Shown here piece by piece: positions 42,628-50,004 of a stretch of DNA of 50,004 bases. The position numbers and the translations under genes were made by a program. Below the pieces are notes generated by a model. That model was not told the origin of the DNA. It saw nothing but the letters and a program-made list of their open reading frames with translations, and did not search any database. The stretch is from Acidimicrobiia bacterium (GTDB taxonomy: Bacteria; Actinomycetota; Acidimicrobiia; Spongiisociales; UBA5794): positions 1 to 50,004 of the forward strand of contig JAOZRW010000012.1 in NCBI GenBank assembly GCA_029939995.1, given 5' to 3'. How positions within the stretch are numbered: the first letter of the stretch is position 1; each line of letters starts with the position of its first letter.

Positions 42628-44552
42628 AACAGCGACAGTTCCTCACCGTGATCGACGAGAGCGCCGCACACGAGGCCTTCCGCGCCGCGTGTGCTCATCT
42701 CACCCCGCAGACCGAACCGGTTCCGCTCTCCGACGCGCTGGGACGAGTGCTCGGCAACGACGTCGTCGCCGCCGTCGACGTCCCCGGCTTCGATCGCAGC
42801 AACGTCGACGGTTACGCCGTGCGGGCGTCCGACACCTACGGGGCGGAGGAACTCGAACCGGTCACGCTCGGCATCGCACGTGTGACGCTCGCGGCCGGCA
42901 TCGCTCCGCCCGACGGCTTCGAGGTTCCACCCGGCTCGGCCGTCCAGATCGCCACCGGCGGCGTCGTCCCCAGGGGAACCGATGCCGTCGTCATGGTCGA
43001 GCACACCGAACCGGTCGACGGGGGAGTCGCCGTCGGCCAATCCGTGGCACCGGGCGCCAACGTCACCTTCGCCGGCTCCGACATCGGCCGGGGAGACACC
43101 GTCCTCCGACGCGGAACCGTGCTCACCTCCCGGGACACGGCGGTGATCGCCGCGGTCGGGATCGCGACCGTCGACGTCGTCGTTCGCCCCCGCGTCGCCG
43201 TCATGTCCACCGGCGACGAGATCGTGCAACCCGGCGGCACGCTCGAGATCGGCCAGGTGTACGACTCGAATCAGCCGATGCTGCTCGACGCGGTCGCCGA
43301 ACTCGGGTGCGATCCCATCCCCGCAGGTGTCGCTCCCGATCGTCTCGACGTCGTGGAGGAGATGCTCGAATCGCTCCTCGTCGGGCCCGACGCAGCCGAT
43401 GTCGTCCTCCTCTCCGGGGGAACCTCGAAAGGTGAGGGAGACGTCAACTCGGCAGCGGTGCAGCGACTGGCCCGCCGGCTGCCCGACTCGCCGGGCATCG
43501 TCGTCCACGGCGTGGCTCTCAAGCCCGGCAAGCCGATCCTTCTCTCCGTCATCGCGGGCAAACCGGTCGTCGTGCTCCCCGGCTTCCCCACCTCGGCGGT
43601 GTTCACGTTCCACGAGTTCGTCGCTCCACTGCTCCGTCGCCTCTCCGGGATTCCGGACGAGTCGGCGGGGACCGTCGAGGCGTTCGCCCCGCTCAGGATC
43701 ACGTCGGTGTCGGGTCGCACCGAGTACTCGCTCGTCGATCTCGTCGCTTCCGGGAACGGGTACGCCGCCTATCCGCTCGGGGCCGGGTCCGGGAGCGTCA
43801 CCGCGTTCGGCCGGGCGGACGGGTTCGTACGGATCCCCGCCGTCACCGAGTACGTCGAGATGGGTGCCCCGATGACGGTCCGGCTCCTCCACGACCGGGT
43901 CCGTATGCCCGATCTCGTCGTCATCGGGAGCCACTGCGTCGGACTCGACTACCTCCTCGGCTTGCTGGCGGAGGAGGGATATCGCATCAAGGCGATCCCC
44001 GTCGGGTCCACAGCAGGCCTCGCCGCTCTCGGCCGGGGTGAAGGCGACATCGCGGGCACCCATCTACTCGATGCCGAGACCGGGCGATACAACGAGGCGT
44101 TCCTCCCGGACGGTGTCCGGCTCGTACCCGGCTACGACCGTCGCCAGGGCATCGTGTACCGGTCCGACGGCTCGCTCGCGTCGACGACCGATTCCGATCT
44201 CACGGCGGAGATACGCAGCGATCGCCACCGGATGGTGAATCGGAACCCCGGAAGCGGGACCCGCATCCTCATCGATCAACTCCTCGAAGGGAGTCGGCCG
44301 CCCGGGTATCTCCATCAGGTGAAGACCCACAACGGCGTGGCGGCCGCCGTGGAGCAGGGTCGCGCCGACTGGGGGATGACGCTCGAAACCGTGGCGGCGG
44401 CCGCAGGTCTCGGCTTCCGGTTCGTCGCGAACGAGCGATACGACTTCGCCGTGCGTGCCGACCGGTGGGACGCACCGGCCGTCGTCGCGCTTCGGCGCCT
44501 CCTCGAGGATCCGTCTGTGAGGGGCGAACTGGCGCGCCGGGGCTTCAGCTAG
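42624..44552 (+). CDS. moeA: MoeA fused to PBP-like (molybdate-binding type) domain
   Basis: 642 residues. Residues 1-about 420 are a complete MoeA (FDRSNVDGYAVRA, GSAVQIATGGVVPRGTDAV, VMSTGDEIVQPGG, LLSGGTSKGEGD). Residues about 430-640 are a periplasmic-binding-protein-like domain of the COG1910 type (VVIGSHCVGLDYLLGLLAEEG, GIVYRSDGSL, NRNPGSGTRILIDQLL, THNGVAAAVEQGRADWGMT), here cytoplasmic and probably sensing or delivering an oxyanion. This fusion is best known from archaea and anaerobes. Two MoeA proteins beside one AOR suggest separate handling of molybdate and tungstate. GTG start overlaps the upstream stop. It converges on lgt with 8 bp overlap. Confidence 0.93.
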   Translation: MKQRQFLTVIDESAAHEAFRAACAHLTPQTEPVPLSDALGRVLGNDVVAAVDVPGFDRSNVDGYAVRASDTYGAEELEPVTLGIARVTLAAGIAPPDGFEVPPGSAVQIATGGVVPRGTDAVVMVEHTEPVDGGVAVGQSVAPGANVTFAGSDIGRGDTVLRRGTVLTSRDTAVIAAVGIATVDVVVRPRVAVMSTGDEIVQPGGTLEIGQVYDSNQPMLLDAVAELGCDPIPAGVAPDRLDVVEEMLESLLVGPDAADVVLLSGGTSKGEGDVNSAAVQRLARRLPDSPGIVVHGVALKPGKPILLSVIAGKPVVVLPGFPTSAVFTFHEFVAPLLRRLSGIPDESAGTVEAFAPLRITSVSGRTEYSLVDLVASGNGYAAYPLGAGSGSVTAFGRADGFVRIPAVTEYVEMGAPMTVRLLHDRVRMPDLVVIGSHCVGLDYLLGLLAEEGYRIKAIPVGSTAGLAALGRGEGDIAGTHLLDAETGRYNEAFLPDGVRLVPGYDRRQGIVYRSDGSLASTTDSDLTAEIRSDRHRMVNRNPGSGTRILIDQLLEGSRPPGYLHQVKTHNGVAAAVEQGRADWGMTLETVAAAAGLGFRFVANERYDFAVRADRWDAPAVVALRRLLEDPSVRGELARRGFS

Positions 44553-45483
44553 GCGATGCCGCCTCGTCCGGATCGGTGGAGCCCTGCTCGTCGGTATCCG
44601 TGCCGCCGTCGGCCGCTGCTTCCGCGACGGTGACCGTCTCGGCGCCCGGTGCGATGAACACCGGGGGGCCGACGAGCGTTCGCGCTTCGCCCCGGCGCTG
44701 CATGTAGATCAGCATCCCGATCCCGAACAGGACGGCACCGGCCGAGATCCATCCGTTGCGGCTCAGGCCCAGGAGACGGAACGTCGTGTCGGTTCGGAGG
44801 AGCTCCATGAGGAACCGCCCGGTTCCGTAGATGATCAGGTACAGGGCGATCGAGGCACCCTTCGCGAGCTTCCCCTTGCGTTCGAGCAGGAGGATGATCC
44901 CGGCGGTGAGGAACACGTTCCACAACGCCTCGTAGAGGAACGTCGGATGGAAGGTCGTGTACCCGGGATATCCGGCCGCCGCAGCGATGTCCGGATCGAT
45001 CTCCACCGCCCACGGGAGATTCGAAGGTGTCCCGAAGAGCTCTTGATTGAAGTAGTTGCCGATCCGTCCGAGGGCCTGGGCGAGAGGGACTCCCACCGCA
45101 ACGGCGTCGCCGAACGCGAAGACGTCGCCCCGCCACTTGCGCAACAGAACGATGGCGGTGATGGCGCCGACGGTGAGCCCGCCGTAGAGGGCCAGTCCGC
45201 CCTCCCAGATGAAGAACACCGCCCACGGGCGATCGAGGAAGTCGCCGGTGTGGGTGATCACGTACCCGGTGCGCGCTCCGAGGAACCCGATGAGCACGGT
45301 CCAGATCGCGACCCGCTCGAGGAGCTCCCCGTCGCCGCCGAAGCGTTCGTACCGCCGCTTGGCGACGAGCACGGCAACGATGACGCCGAGGGCGATCATG
45401 ATCCCGTAGAAGTAGATGGTCAGCGGCCCGATCTCGATGACGTTCCTGGCCGGTGACGGGATCGAGGCGAGTAGTGGCGTCAT
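44545..45483 (-). CDS. lgt: phosphatidylglycerol-prolipoprotein diacylglyceryl transferase
   Basis: Transfers diacylglycerol to the lipobox cysteine of prolipoproteins, so it would modify the lipoproteins predicted in this window. 312 residues with about seven membrane helices. Signatures are IWEGGLALYGGLTVG, LAQALGRIGNYFNQELFG, YPGYTTFHPTFLYEALWN and GTGRFLMELLRTD. The C-terminal 45 residues are an acidic disordered tail. ATG at 45483 overlaps the stop of the AhpD-like gene by 4 bp, so the longer frame is not coding. Its 3' end overlaps the convergent moeA fusion by 8 bp. Confidence 0.97.
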   Translation of the reverse strand: MTPLLASIPSPARNVIEIGPLTIYFYGIMIALGVIVAVLVAKRRYERFGGDGELLERVAIWTVLIGFLGARTGYVITHTGDFLDRPWAVFFIWEGGLALYGGLTVGAITAIVLLRKWRGDVFAFGDAVAVGVPLAQALGRIGNYFNQELFGTPSNLPWAVEIDPDIAAAAGYPGYTTFHPTFLYEALWNVFLTAGIILLLERKGKLAKGASIALYLIIYGTGRFLMELLRTDTTFRLLGLSRNGWISAGAVLFGIGMLIYMQRRGEARTLVGPPVFIAPGAETVTVAEAAADGGTDTDEQGSTDPDEAASPS

Positions 45484-45827
45484 TCGTATCGTTCCTTGAA
45501 CTCTTTGAAGGCGTCCCACGCGACCGGTGCGTACACCGACGCAGGACCGCCCCCCATCTGGATCGTCACGCCGATCATCTCGACGAACTCGGCTTCCGTG
45601 GCGCCCTTGCGAACCGCACCGCGCACGTGGCTCGAGATGCACGGGGTGCACCCTTGTACGATGGCGATCGCCACGGCCATCATCTCTTTCGTCGCGGCCG
45701 GGAGCGCATCGTCGCGGTACACGGCCCGATAGGTCGTCGTGAACCCGTCGTAGACCTCCGGGATCCGTTCGCGAAGCTCGGCCGTCGGCTGGGTGATCTT
45801 CTTCAACTCATCCTGGTGCTGGCCCAC
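45480..45827 (-). CDS. AhpD-like carboxymuconolactone decarboxylase family protein
   Basis: 115 residues from the GTG at 45827, which has AGGAGG 4 nt upstream. The redox-active pair Cys60 and Cys63 with His67 (GCTPCISSHVRG) and Glu48 (ATKEMMAVAI) reproduce the AhpD active site. It probably acts as a small peroxidase or disulfide reductase, not a decarboxylase. The gene is coupled to lgt by a 4-bp overlap. The functional reason for this pairing is not evident. Confidence 0.9.
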   Translation of the reverse strand: MGQHQDELKKITQPTAELRERIPEVYDGFTTTYRAVYRDDALPAATKEMMAVAIAIVQGCTPCISSHVRGAVRKGATEAEFVEMIGVTIQMGGGPASVYAPVAWDAFKEFKERYE

Positions 45828-45931
45828 GGAACCTCCTGCAGGTGAGCATGGTACGAGAACCAACCTCATACGGAGGACCTCATTCCCGTGCGGTGTAGCC
45901 TGCTCCGAAGCGAGACCCTGGAGGATCCGTC

Positions 45932-47089
45932 GTGAGTAGCAAGGACACGGCCGAAGCAGCGTTCAACGACGTGGAGCATGAACTGCGAGATCTCTCCCGG
46001 TGGATGTACGACCATCCCGAGATCGCCTACGAGGAGTTCGAGACGTCGGCCAAGCTCGCCGAGTTCCTCACCGACAAGGGGTTCGCCGTCGAGTACCCGG
46101 CCTACGGGATGGACACGGCGTTCGCGGCCCGGATCGGCTCGGCGGGTCCCGAGGTCGTGATCTGCTGTGAGATCGACGCTCTCCCCGAGGTCGGTCACGC
46201 CTGCGGCCACAACATCATCGCCACATCGGCGATCGGCGCCGGGATCGCGCTCAAACCCCTCGTCGAGGATCTCGGCATCCGCGTCACCGTGCTCGGAACG
46301 CCCGCCGAGGAGGCCTACGGGGGCAAGGTCGATCTCATCAACGCGGGCGCTTTCGCCGACGCCGCCGCAGCGATGATGGTCCACCCGGCCAACGACGACG
46401 TCGTCGACAAGAACTTCCTCGCGGTCGCCCAGATCGACGTCGAGTTCCACGGCAAGGCGTCGCACGCGGCGTTCAAGCCCCAGGTCGGCATCAACGCCCT
46501 CGACGCCGCGGTGCAGGCCTACGTGAACGTGTCGACCCTGCGCCAGGCGATGTATCCGACGGACAAGGTGCACGGCGTCATCACCTACGGCGGTGGTGCG
46601 CCGAACGTGATCCCCGCCTTCACATCGATGTCCTGGTACGTCCGGGCGTTGACGAAGGAACGTCTCGATGAACTGTACGCCAAGGTCGGCGCGGCGTTCG
46701 AGGGTGCTGCGATCGCGACCGGCTGCACGTACGAGGTGAAGCCGATCGGCAACACCTATACGGACATGTTGATCGACCCGGTCATGGCCGATCTCTACGC
46801 CGAGAACTCGGCGGCGCTCGGCCGACCGATGCATCGGGGCAGCGAGTACGACATCTCGGCGACCGGCTCGACCGACATGTCGAACGTCTCATACGAGGTG
46901 CCGACGATCCATCCGATGCTCGACATCAAGGCGGCGCCGGCGGTGAACCACCAGAAGGAGTTCGCGGCGCACACGTTGACACCGACCGGCGAGGCGGCGA
47001 TCCGGGACGGGGCGCTGGCCATGGCGATGACGATCATCGACCTGGCCGAAGGTGACCGCTGGGACGACCTCGGCACCGCCCTCCCCTAA
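45932..47089 (+). CDS. M20 family amidohydrolase (second)
   Basis: 385 residues, an M20D/AbgB-type zinc amidohydrolase. EIDALPEVGHACGHNIIATSA and GTPAEEAYGGK hold the metal ligands and catalytic Glu. FHGKASHAAFKPQVGINALDA is the lid-domain His loop. GSTDMSNVSYEVPTIHPML closes the site. It resembles p-aminobenzoyl-glutamate hydrolase subunits more than the enzyme at 4964, and an aminoacyl-amide substrate is likely but unassigned. GTG start with GGAGG 6 nt upstream. Its stop is immediately followed by family 1 repeat copy C. Confidence 0.93.
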   Translation: MSSKDTAEAAFNDVEHELRDLSRWMYDHPEIAYEEFETSAKLAEFLTDKGFAVEYPAYGMDTAFAARIGSAGPEVVICCEIDALPEVGHACGHNIIATSAIGAGIALKPLVEDLGIRVTVLGTPAEEAYGGKVDLINAGAFADAAAAMMVHPANDDVVDKNFLAVAQIDVEFHGKASHAAFKPQVGINALDAAVQAYVNVSTLRQAMYPTDKVHGVITYGGGAPNVIPAFTSMSWYVRALTKERLDELYAKVGAAFEGAAIATGCTYEVKPIGNTYTDMLIDPVMADLYAENSAALGRPMHRGSEYDISATGSTDMSNVSYEVPTIHPMLDIKAAPAVNHQKEFAAHTLTPTGEAAIRDGALAMAMTIIDLAEGDRWDDLGTALP

Positions 47090-47147
47090 CGCAGCGAACC
47101 CAGGGTTCTCTGCGCCCTATTTGCCGTCTCCAGCCCGCGGAATGGAG
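47090..47147 (-). repeat. dispersed intergenic repeat family 1, copy C (carries the next gene's ribosome binding site)
   Basis: Inverted copy beginning at the base after the M20 stop codon. The 25-nt near-palindrome is at 47090-47114. On the minus strand its far end reads CTCCATTCCGCGGGCT, identical to copy A over 16 bases. On the plus strand that end supplies most of the GGAGG (47144-47148) that serves the P-type ATPase start at 47152. Confidence 0.88.
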
Positions 47148-47151
47148 GGAT

Positions 47152-49875
47152 ATGACAACCAGGATTCCGCCAGAGGAGACTGAGTGGTATCGGATCGACT
47201 CCGAGGCTGCGCTCGACGCGCTCGGTTCTTCCCTCGACGGCCTCTCGTCGGTCGAAGCTGCCGAACGTCTCGAACGCCACGGTCCGAACGAGCTCGTTGA
47301 TCGCGGCGGACGGTCGTCCTTGCAGATCTTCCTGTCGCAGTTCAAGGATCTCTTCACCGGGATCCTGATCATCGCCGCCCTCATCTCGGCGTTCCTCGGC
47401 GACTGGATCGAGGCGGTCGCGATCCTGGCGATCATCGTCCTGAACGCGGTGATGGGATTCACACAGGAGAAGAAGGCCGAACAGGCGATGGCCGCCTTGA
47501 AGCGCATGGCGATGCCGGAGGTGACGCTCATCCGGTCGGGTGAGCCCGTGACGGTCCTCGCCGCCGACATCGTCCCGGGCGACGTGCTCGTTCTCGAGAC
47601 GGGGAACATCATTCCCGCCGACGGCCGTCTCGTCACGGCCGTCAACCTCGAGGTCGAAGAGGCGCCGCTCACCGGAGAGTCCGTTCCCGTGGCCAAGGAC
47701 GCCGGACGGGTCTACCACCGCGAGCGGGCCGTCGCCGATCGCCGCAACGTCGTCTATCGAGGCACGACCGTCACACGCGGGCGGGGCACGGTCATCGTGA
47801 CGGCCACCGGCATGGAGACGGAACTGGGGCGCATCGCCGACATGCTCCAGTCCGTCGAGGATGAGAAGACACCGCTCCAACGTCGTCTCGATCATCTGGC
47901 GAAGATCCTCGCGATCGCCGCGCTGGGAATCGTGGTGCTGCTGTTCGTGATCGGGATCGCCAGAGGAGAGAGCGTCGAGGTGATGCTCCTCACATCGGTC
48001 AGCCTCGCCGTCGCGGCGATCCCGGAGGCGATGCCCGCCGTCGTTACGATCGCCCTCTCCCTCGGTGCCCAGCGCATGTTGAAGAAGAAGGCGCTGATCC
48101 GCAGGCTCCCAGCCGTCGAAACCCTCGGTTCGGTCTCGGTCATCTGCACCGACAAGACGGGCACGCTGACACAGAACAAGATGACCGTGACGGTCCTCGA
48201 CCTCGCGGAGCACGGCGTCTCGTTGACGGGGGCCACGAGCGGACCGTTCTCGATCAGCTCCGAGGGAGCGGACGAGATCGCTCCCGGCCTCGAGGCTGCG
48301 CTCGCTGCCGGCGCGCTCTGCAACGATGCGACCCTCACCGTGACCGAGAACGGCAACCGTTCGGTCGGCGACCCGACCGAGGCCGCCCTCGTCCTCGCCG
48401 CGGCGGAGTTCGGCGTTGCCAAGCCCGCGCTCGAGCAGCTGTTCCCGCGGGTCGACGAGGTGCCGTTCGACTCGACGCGGAAGCGCATGACGACGATCCA
48501 CAGCGTGCCGGACGACCTCCCGGGCTGGGTGGACGGCGTCGCGACCGTCTTCCCCGACGGAACGAAGGCCGCTTCGTTCACGAAGGGAGCCGTCGAGCGA
48601 GTTCTCGAGCGTTGCACGTCGGTACTCACCGCCGGGGAGATCGAAACCATGGACGATGCCTGGAGCAAGCGGGTTCTCGATCGTGCAGAGGCGCTCGCGG
48701 CAACGGGGACCCGGGTTCTCGCGGTGGCCGCACGCGGCTGGGACGCGCCGCCTTCGACGGACGTTGCAGAACGGGGCCTCGTGTTCATCGGCCTCTTCGG
48801 ACTGATGGATCCGCCGCGTGCCGAGGTTCCGGGTGCCGTCGCGACGGCGAAGGACGCCGGGATCAGCACCGTCATGATCACCGGGGACCATCCGCTGACC
48901 GCCCGTCACATCGCTACCGAGGTCGGCATCGACGGTGGTGATGAGTTCCTGATCGGAGCCGATCTCGACGAGATGGACGACGACGAACTCGCTGTGGCCG
49001 TCGAGAGTACGAGGGTCTTCGCGAGGGTCTCCCCCGAGCACAAGCTGCGACTCATCTCGGCTTTCCGGAAGGATGGGGACCCGACCGCGATGACCGGGGA
49101 CGGCGTGAACGACGCTCCCGCGCTCAAGCAGGCCGATATCGGCGTCGCCATGGGGATCACCGGAACGGATGTGTCGAAGGAAGCCGCCGACATGGTGCTC
49201 CTCGACGACAACTTCGCGACGATCGTCGCGGCGGTCTCCGAAGGCCGGGTGATCTACGACAACATCCGCAAGTTCATCAAGTACCTCCTCACCTGCAACG
49301 CGTCGGAGATCGCGGTGATGATCATCGGGCCGCTCCTGGGCCTGCCCATTCCGCTGCTCCCGCTGCAGATCCTCTGGATGAACCTCGTCACCGACGGTCT
49401 TCCTGCGCTCGCCCTCGGCATCGAGCCCGCCGAGGACGACGTCATGAAGCGACCTCCCCGTTCGGCGAGCGAGACGATCTTCGGGGGAGGTGTCACGCAG
49501 TACATCATCGTCTTCGGGTCGCTCGTCGCCGCCCTGTCGCTCGCCGTCGGGTGGTGGGCGTGGAGGAACGACGATCCGGCGTGGCAGACGATGCTGTTCA
49601 CAACGCTGATCTTCGGTCAGCTCGCGCTCGCCCTCGAAGTCAGGGCCGAGAAGCGATCCCTGTTCTCGATCGGGCTGCTCTCGAACCGGGCGATGCTGTT
49701 CGCCGTCGTAGCGGGGATCACGGCGCACATGATCCTGGTCTACGTGCCGTTCTTCCAGACGGTGTTCGGGACCTATCCGCTCGGTTCCACGGATCTCCTC
49801 GTGTCCCTCGCCGCGGCCGTCGCGATCCTCGTCGCTGCCGAACTCTGGAAGTGGTGGCAGCGATCACGGTCGTAG
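47152..49875 (+). CDS. P2A-type calcium-transporting P-type ATPase
   Basis: 907 residues. Order: N-terminal cation ATPase domain, TM1-2, actuator domain with LTGESVPVAK, TM3-4, phosphorylation site CTDKTGT with Asp334, nucleotide-binding domain (SFTKGAVERVLERC), hinge AMTGDGVNDAPALKQADIGVAMG, then TM5-10. Calcium-site residues of SERCA-type pumps are kept: IPEAMP in TM4, CNASEI in TM5 and MNLVTDGLPALALG in TM6, although PEGL is replaced by PEAM. It probably exports Ca2+ (or Mn2+). The ribosome binding site comes from the repeat upstream. Confidence 0.94.
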   Translation: MTTRIPPEETEWYRIDSEAALDALGSSLDGLSSVEAAERLERHGPNELVDRGGRSSLQIFLSQFKDLFTGILIIAALISAFLGDWIEAVAILAIIVLNAVMGFTQEKKAEQAMAALKRMAMPEVTLIRSGEPVTVLAADIVPGDVLVLETGNIIPADGRLVTAVNLEVEEAPLTGESVPVAKDAGRVYHRERAVADRRNVVYRGTTVTRGRGTVIVTATGMETELGRIADMLQSVEDEKTPLQRRLDHLAKILAIAALGIVVLLFVIGIARGESVEVMLLTSVSLAVAAIPEAMPAVVTIALSLGAQRMLKKKALIRRLPAVETLGSVSVICTDKTGTLTQNKMTVTVLDLAEHGVSLTGATSGPFSISSEGADEIAPGLEAALAAGALCNDATLTVTENGNRSVGDPTEAALVLAAAEFGVAKPALEQLFPRVDEVPFDSTRKRMTTIHSVPDDLPGWVDGVATVFPDGTKAASFTKGAVERVLERCTSVLTAGEIETMDDAWSKRVLDRAEALAATGTRVLAVAARGWDAPPSTDVAERGLVFIGLFGLMDPPRAEVPGAVATAKDAGISTVMITGDHPLTARHIATEVGIDGGDEFLIGADLDEMDDDELAVAVESTRVFARVSPEHKLRLISAFRKDGDPTAMTGDGVNDAPALKQADIGVAMGITGTDVSKEAADMVLLDDNFATIVAAVSEGRVIYDNIRKFIKYLLTCNASEIAVMIIGPLLGLPIPLLPLQILWMNLVTDGLPALALGIEPAEDDVMKRPPRSASETIFGGGVTQYIIVFGSLVAALSLAVGWWAWRNDDPAWQTMLFTTLIFGQLALALEVRAEKRSLFSIGLLSNRAMLFAVVAGITAHMILVYVPFFQTVFGTYPLGSTDLLVSLAAAVAILVAAELWKWWQRSRS

Positions 49876-49891
49876 AGCGACGCGCGGCGAA

Positions 49892-49947
49892 CCGCGGGCC
49901 CGGAACGGCATATAGGGCGCAGAGAACCCTGGGTTTCGCAGCGGGGG
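49892..49947 (+). repeat. dispersed intergenic repeat family 1, copy D
   Basis: Same core as copies A-C, with GGGTTT and GCAGCG in place of GGGTTC and GCTGCG. Its right end abuts the stop codon of the minus-strand ABC ATPase gene, as copy B does for its neighbour. It is also the only sequence between the two convergent genes. Confidence 0.85.
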
Positions 49948-50004
49948 TTAGAGGATCTGGCTGAGGAAGAGTTTCGTCCGGTCGTGCTGCGGGTTCGTGA
50001 AGAA
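49948..50004 (-). CDS. polar amino acid ABC transporter ATP-binding protein, C-terminal end (partial)
   Basis: Only the last 18 codons and the TAA are inside the window. The peptide FFTNPQHDRTKLFLSQIL is the characteristic end of GlnQ/GltL-type ATPases (FxNPxHERTxxFLSxxL). The complete gene continues beyond the window. Its permease and binding-protein partners are expected upstream on the minus strand. Confidence 0.85.
   Translation of the reverse strand, partial: FFTNPQHDRTKLFLSQIL

Noticed and set aside
47086-49728. Minus-strand open frame of 880 codons opposite the P-type ATPase
   Set aside because: The ATPase is fully supported by motifs. The opposite frame is a composition artefact.

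Overview
This 50 kb window is one contiguous, gene-dense, high-GC chromosomal segment of an actinobacterium. The sequence carries several actinobacterial hallmarks: a Wag31/DivIVA-like coiled-coil protein, an HbhA-like Lys/Ala/Pro-tailed protein next to its XRE regulator (the pairing of Rv0474-Rv0475 in Mycobacterium tuberculosis), an SDR/acyltransferase pair like Rv0501-Rv0502, a Ddn-type F420 nitroreductase relative, a HAIR-like HspR site at clpB, DUF4190 and DUF2752 proteins, and at least a dozen genes whose TANNNT -10 box lies 6-9 nt before the start codon (leaderless mRNA). Lipoproteins with long threonine linkers and pyruvate phosphate dikinase suggest an uncultured Acidimicrobiia-like lineage, but that placement is inference. 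I found no rRNA, tRNA, CRISPR array, IS element, prophage or replication origin. No gene-free stretch exceeds about 225 bp.

Layout. 1-4899 (minus): a Thr-linker lipoprotein, a hypothetical protein, a class IV aminotransferase, glutamine-dependent NAD synthetase and a glutamate-cysteine-ligase-like enzyme. 4964-8164: an M20 amidohydrolase converging on aroF-tyrA. 8296-11335: SDR, fused acyltransferase, XRE regulator and HbhA-like protein, ending in a terminator. 11428-13686 (minus): DUF4332, a MobA-like nucleotidyltransferase and a bacterial eRF1-like (baeRF) protein, divergent from ald. 14978-17663: HTH protein, DivIVA-like protein, DUF4190-DUF2752 membrane pair, DUF4388 protein. 17775-21720: ppdK divergent from a CapA-like lipoprotein. 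21731-23386: Ddn-like protein divergent from an orphan ParA and a zinc-ribbon protein. 23384-29670: CPBP protease, FlK-like thioesterase, enoyl-CoA hydratase/isomerase, alpha/beta hydrolase, CPA1 antiporter, HdeD/DUF308 protein, DUF427 protein and an isoprenylcysteine-methyltransferase-like protein. 29780-35454: clpB, then an operon of an alpha-oxoamine synthase and a multi-TM histidine kinase. 35590-39291: secreted pseudo-peptidase-like lipoprotein, then PadR, HAAS-NfeD fusion, stomatin/SPFH protein and MscL. 39388-44552: a tungsten-type aldehyde ferredoxin oxidoreductase with two MoeA paralogues, one fused to a periplasmic-binding-protein-like domain. 44545-50004: lgt, AhpD-like protein, a second M20 amidohydrolase, a P2A-type Ca2+ ATPase and the end of a polar amino acid ABC ATPase.

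The most promising candidates for undescribed biology are: (1) an alpha-oxoamine synthase resembling the autoinducer synthases CqsA/LqsA, in an operon with a polytopic histidine kinase; (2) a PadR / HAAS-NfeD fusion / SPFH / MscL membrane-stress cluster behind a regulated-looking AT-rich promoter; (3) two dispersed intergenic repeat families. Family 1 has four copies, three abutting stop codons and one supplying the Shine-Dalgarno sequence of the P-type ATPase gene. Family 2 has two copies with compensatory changes in a hairpin. (4) An exact 8-bp inverted repeat spanning both promoter elements of the XRE-HbhA operon.
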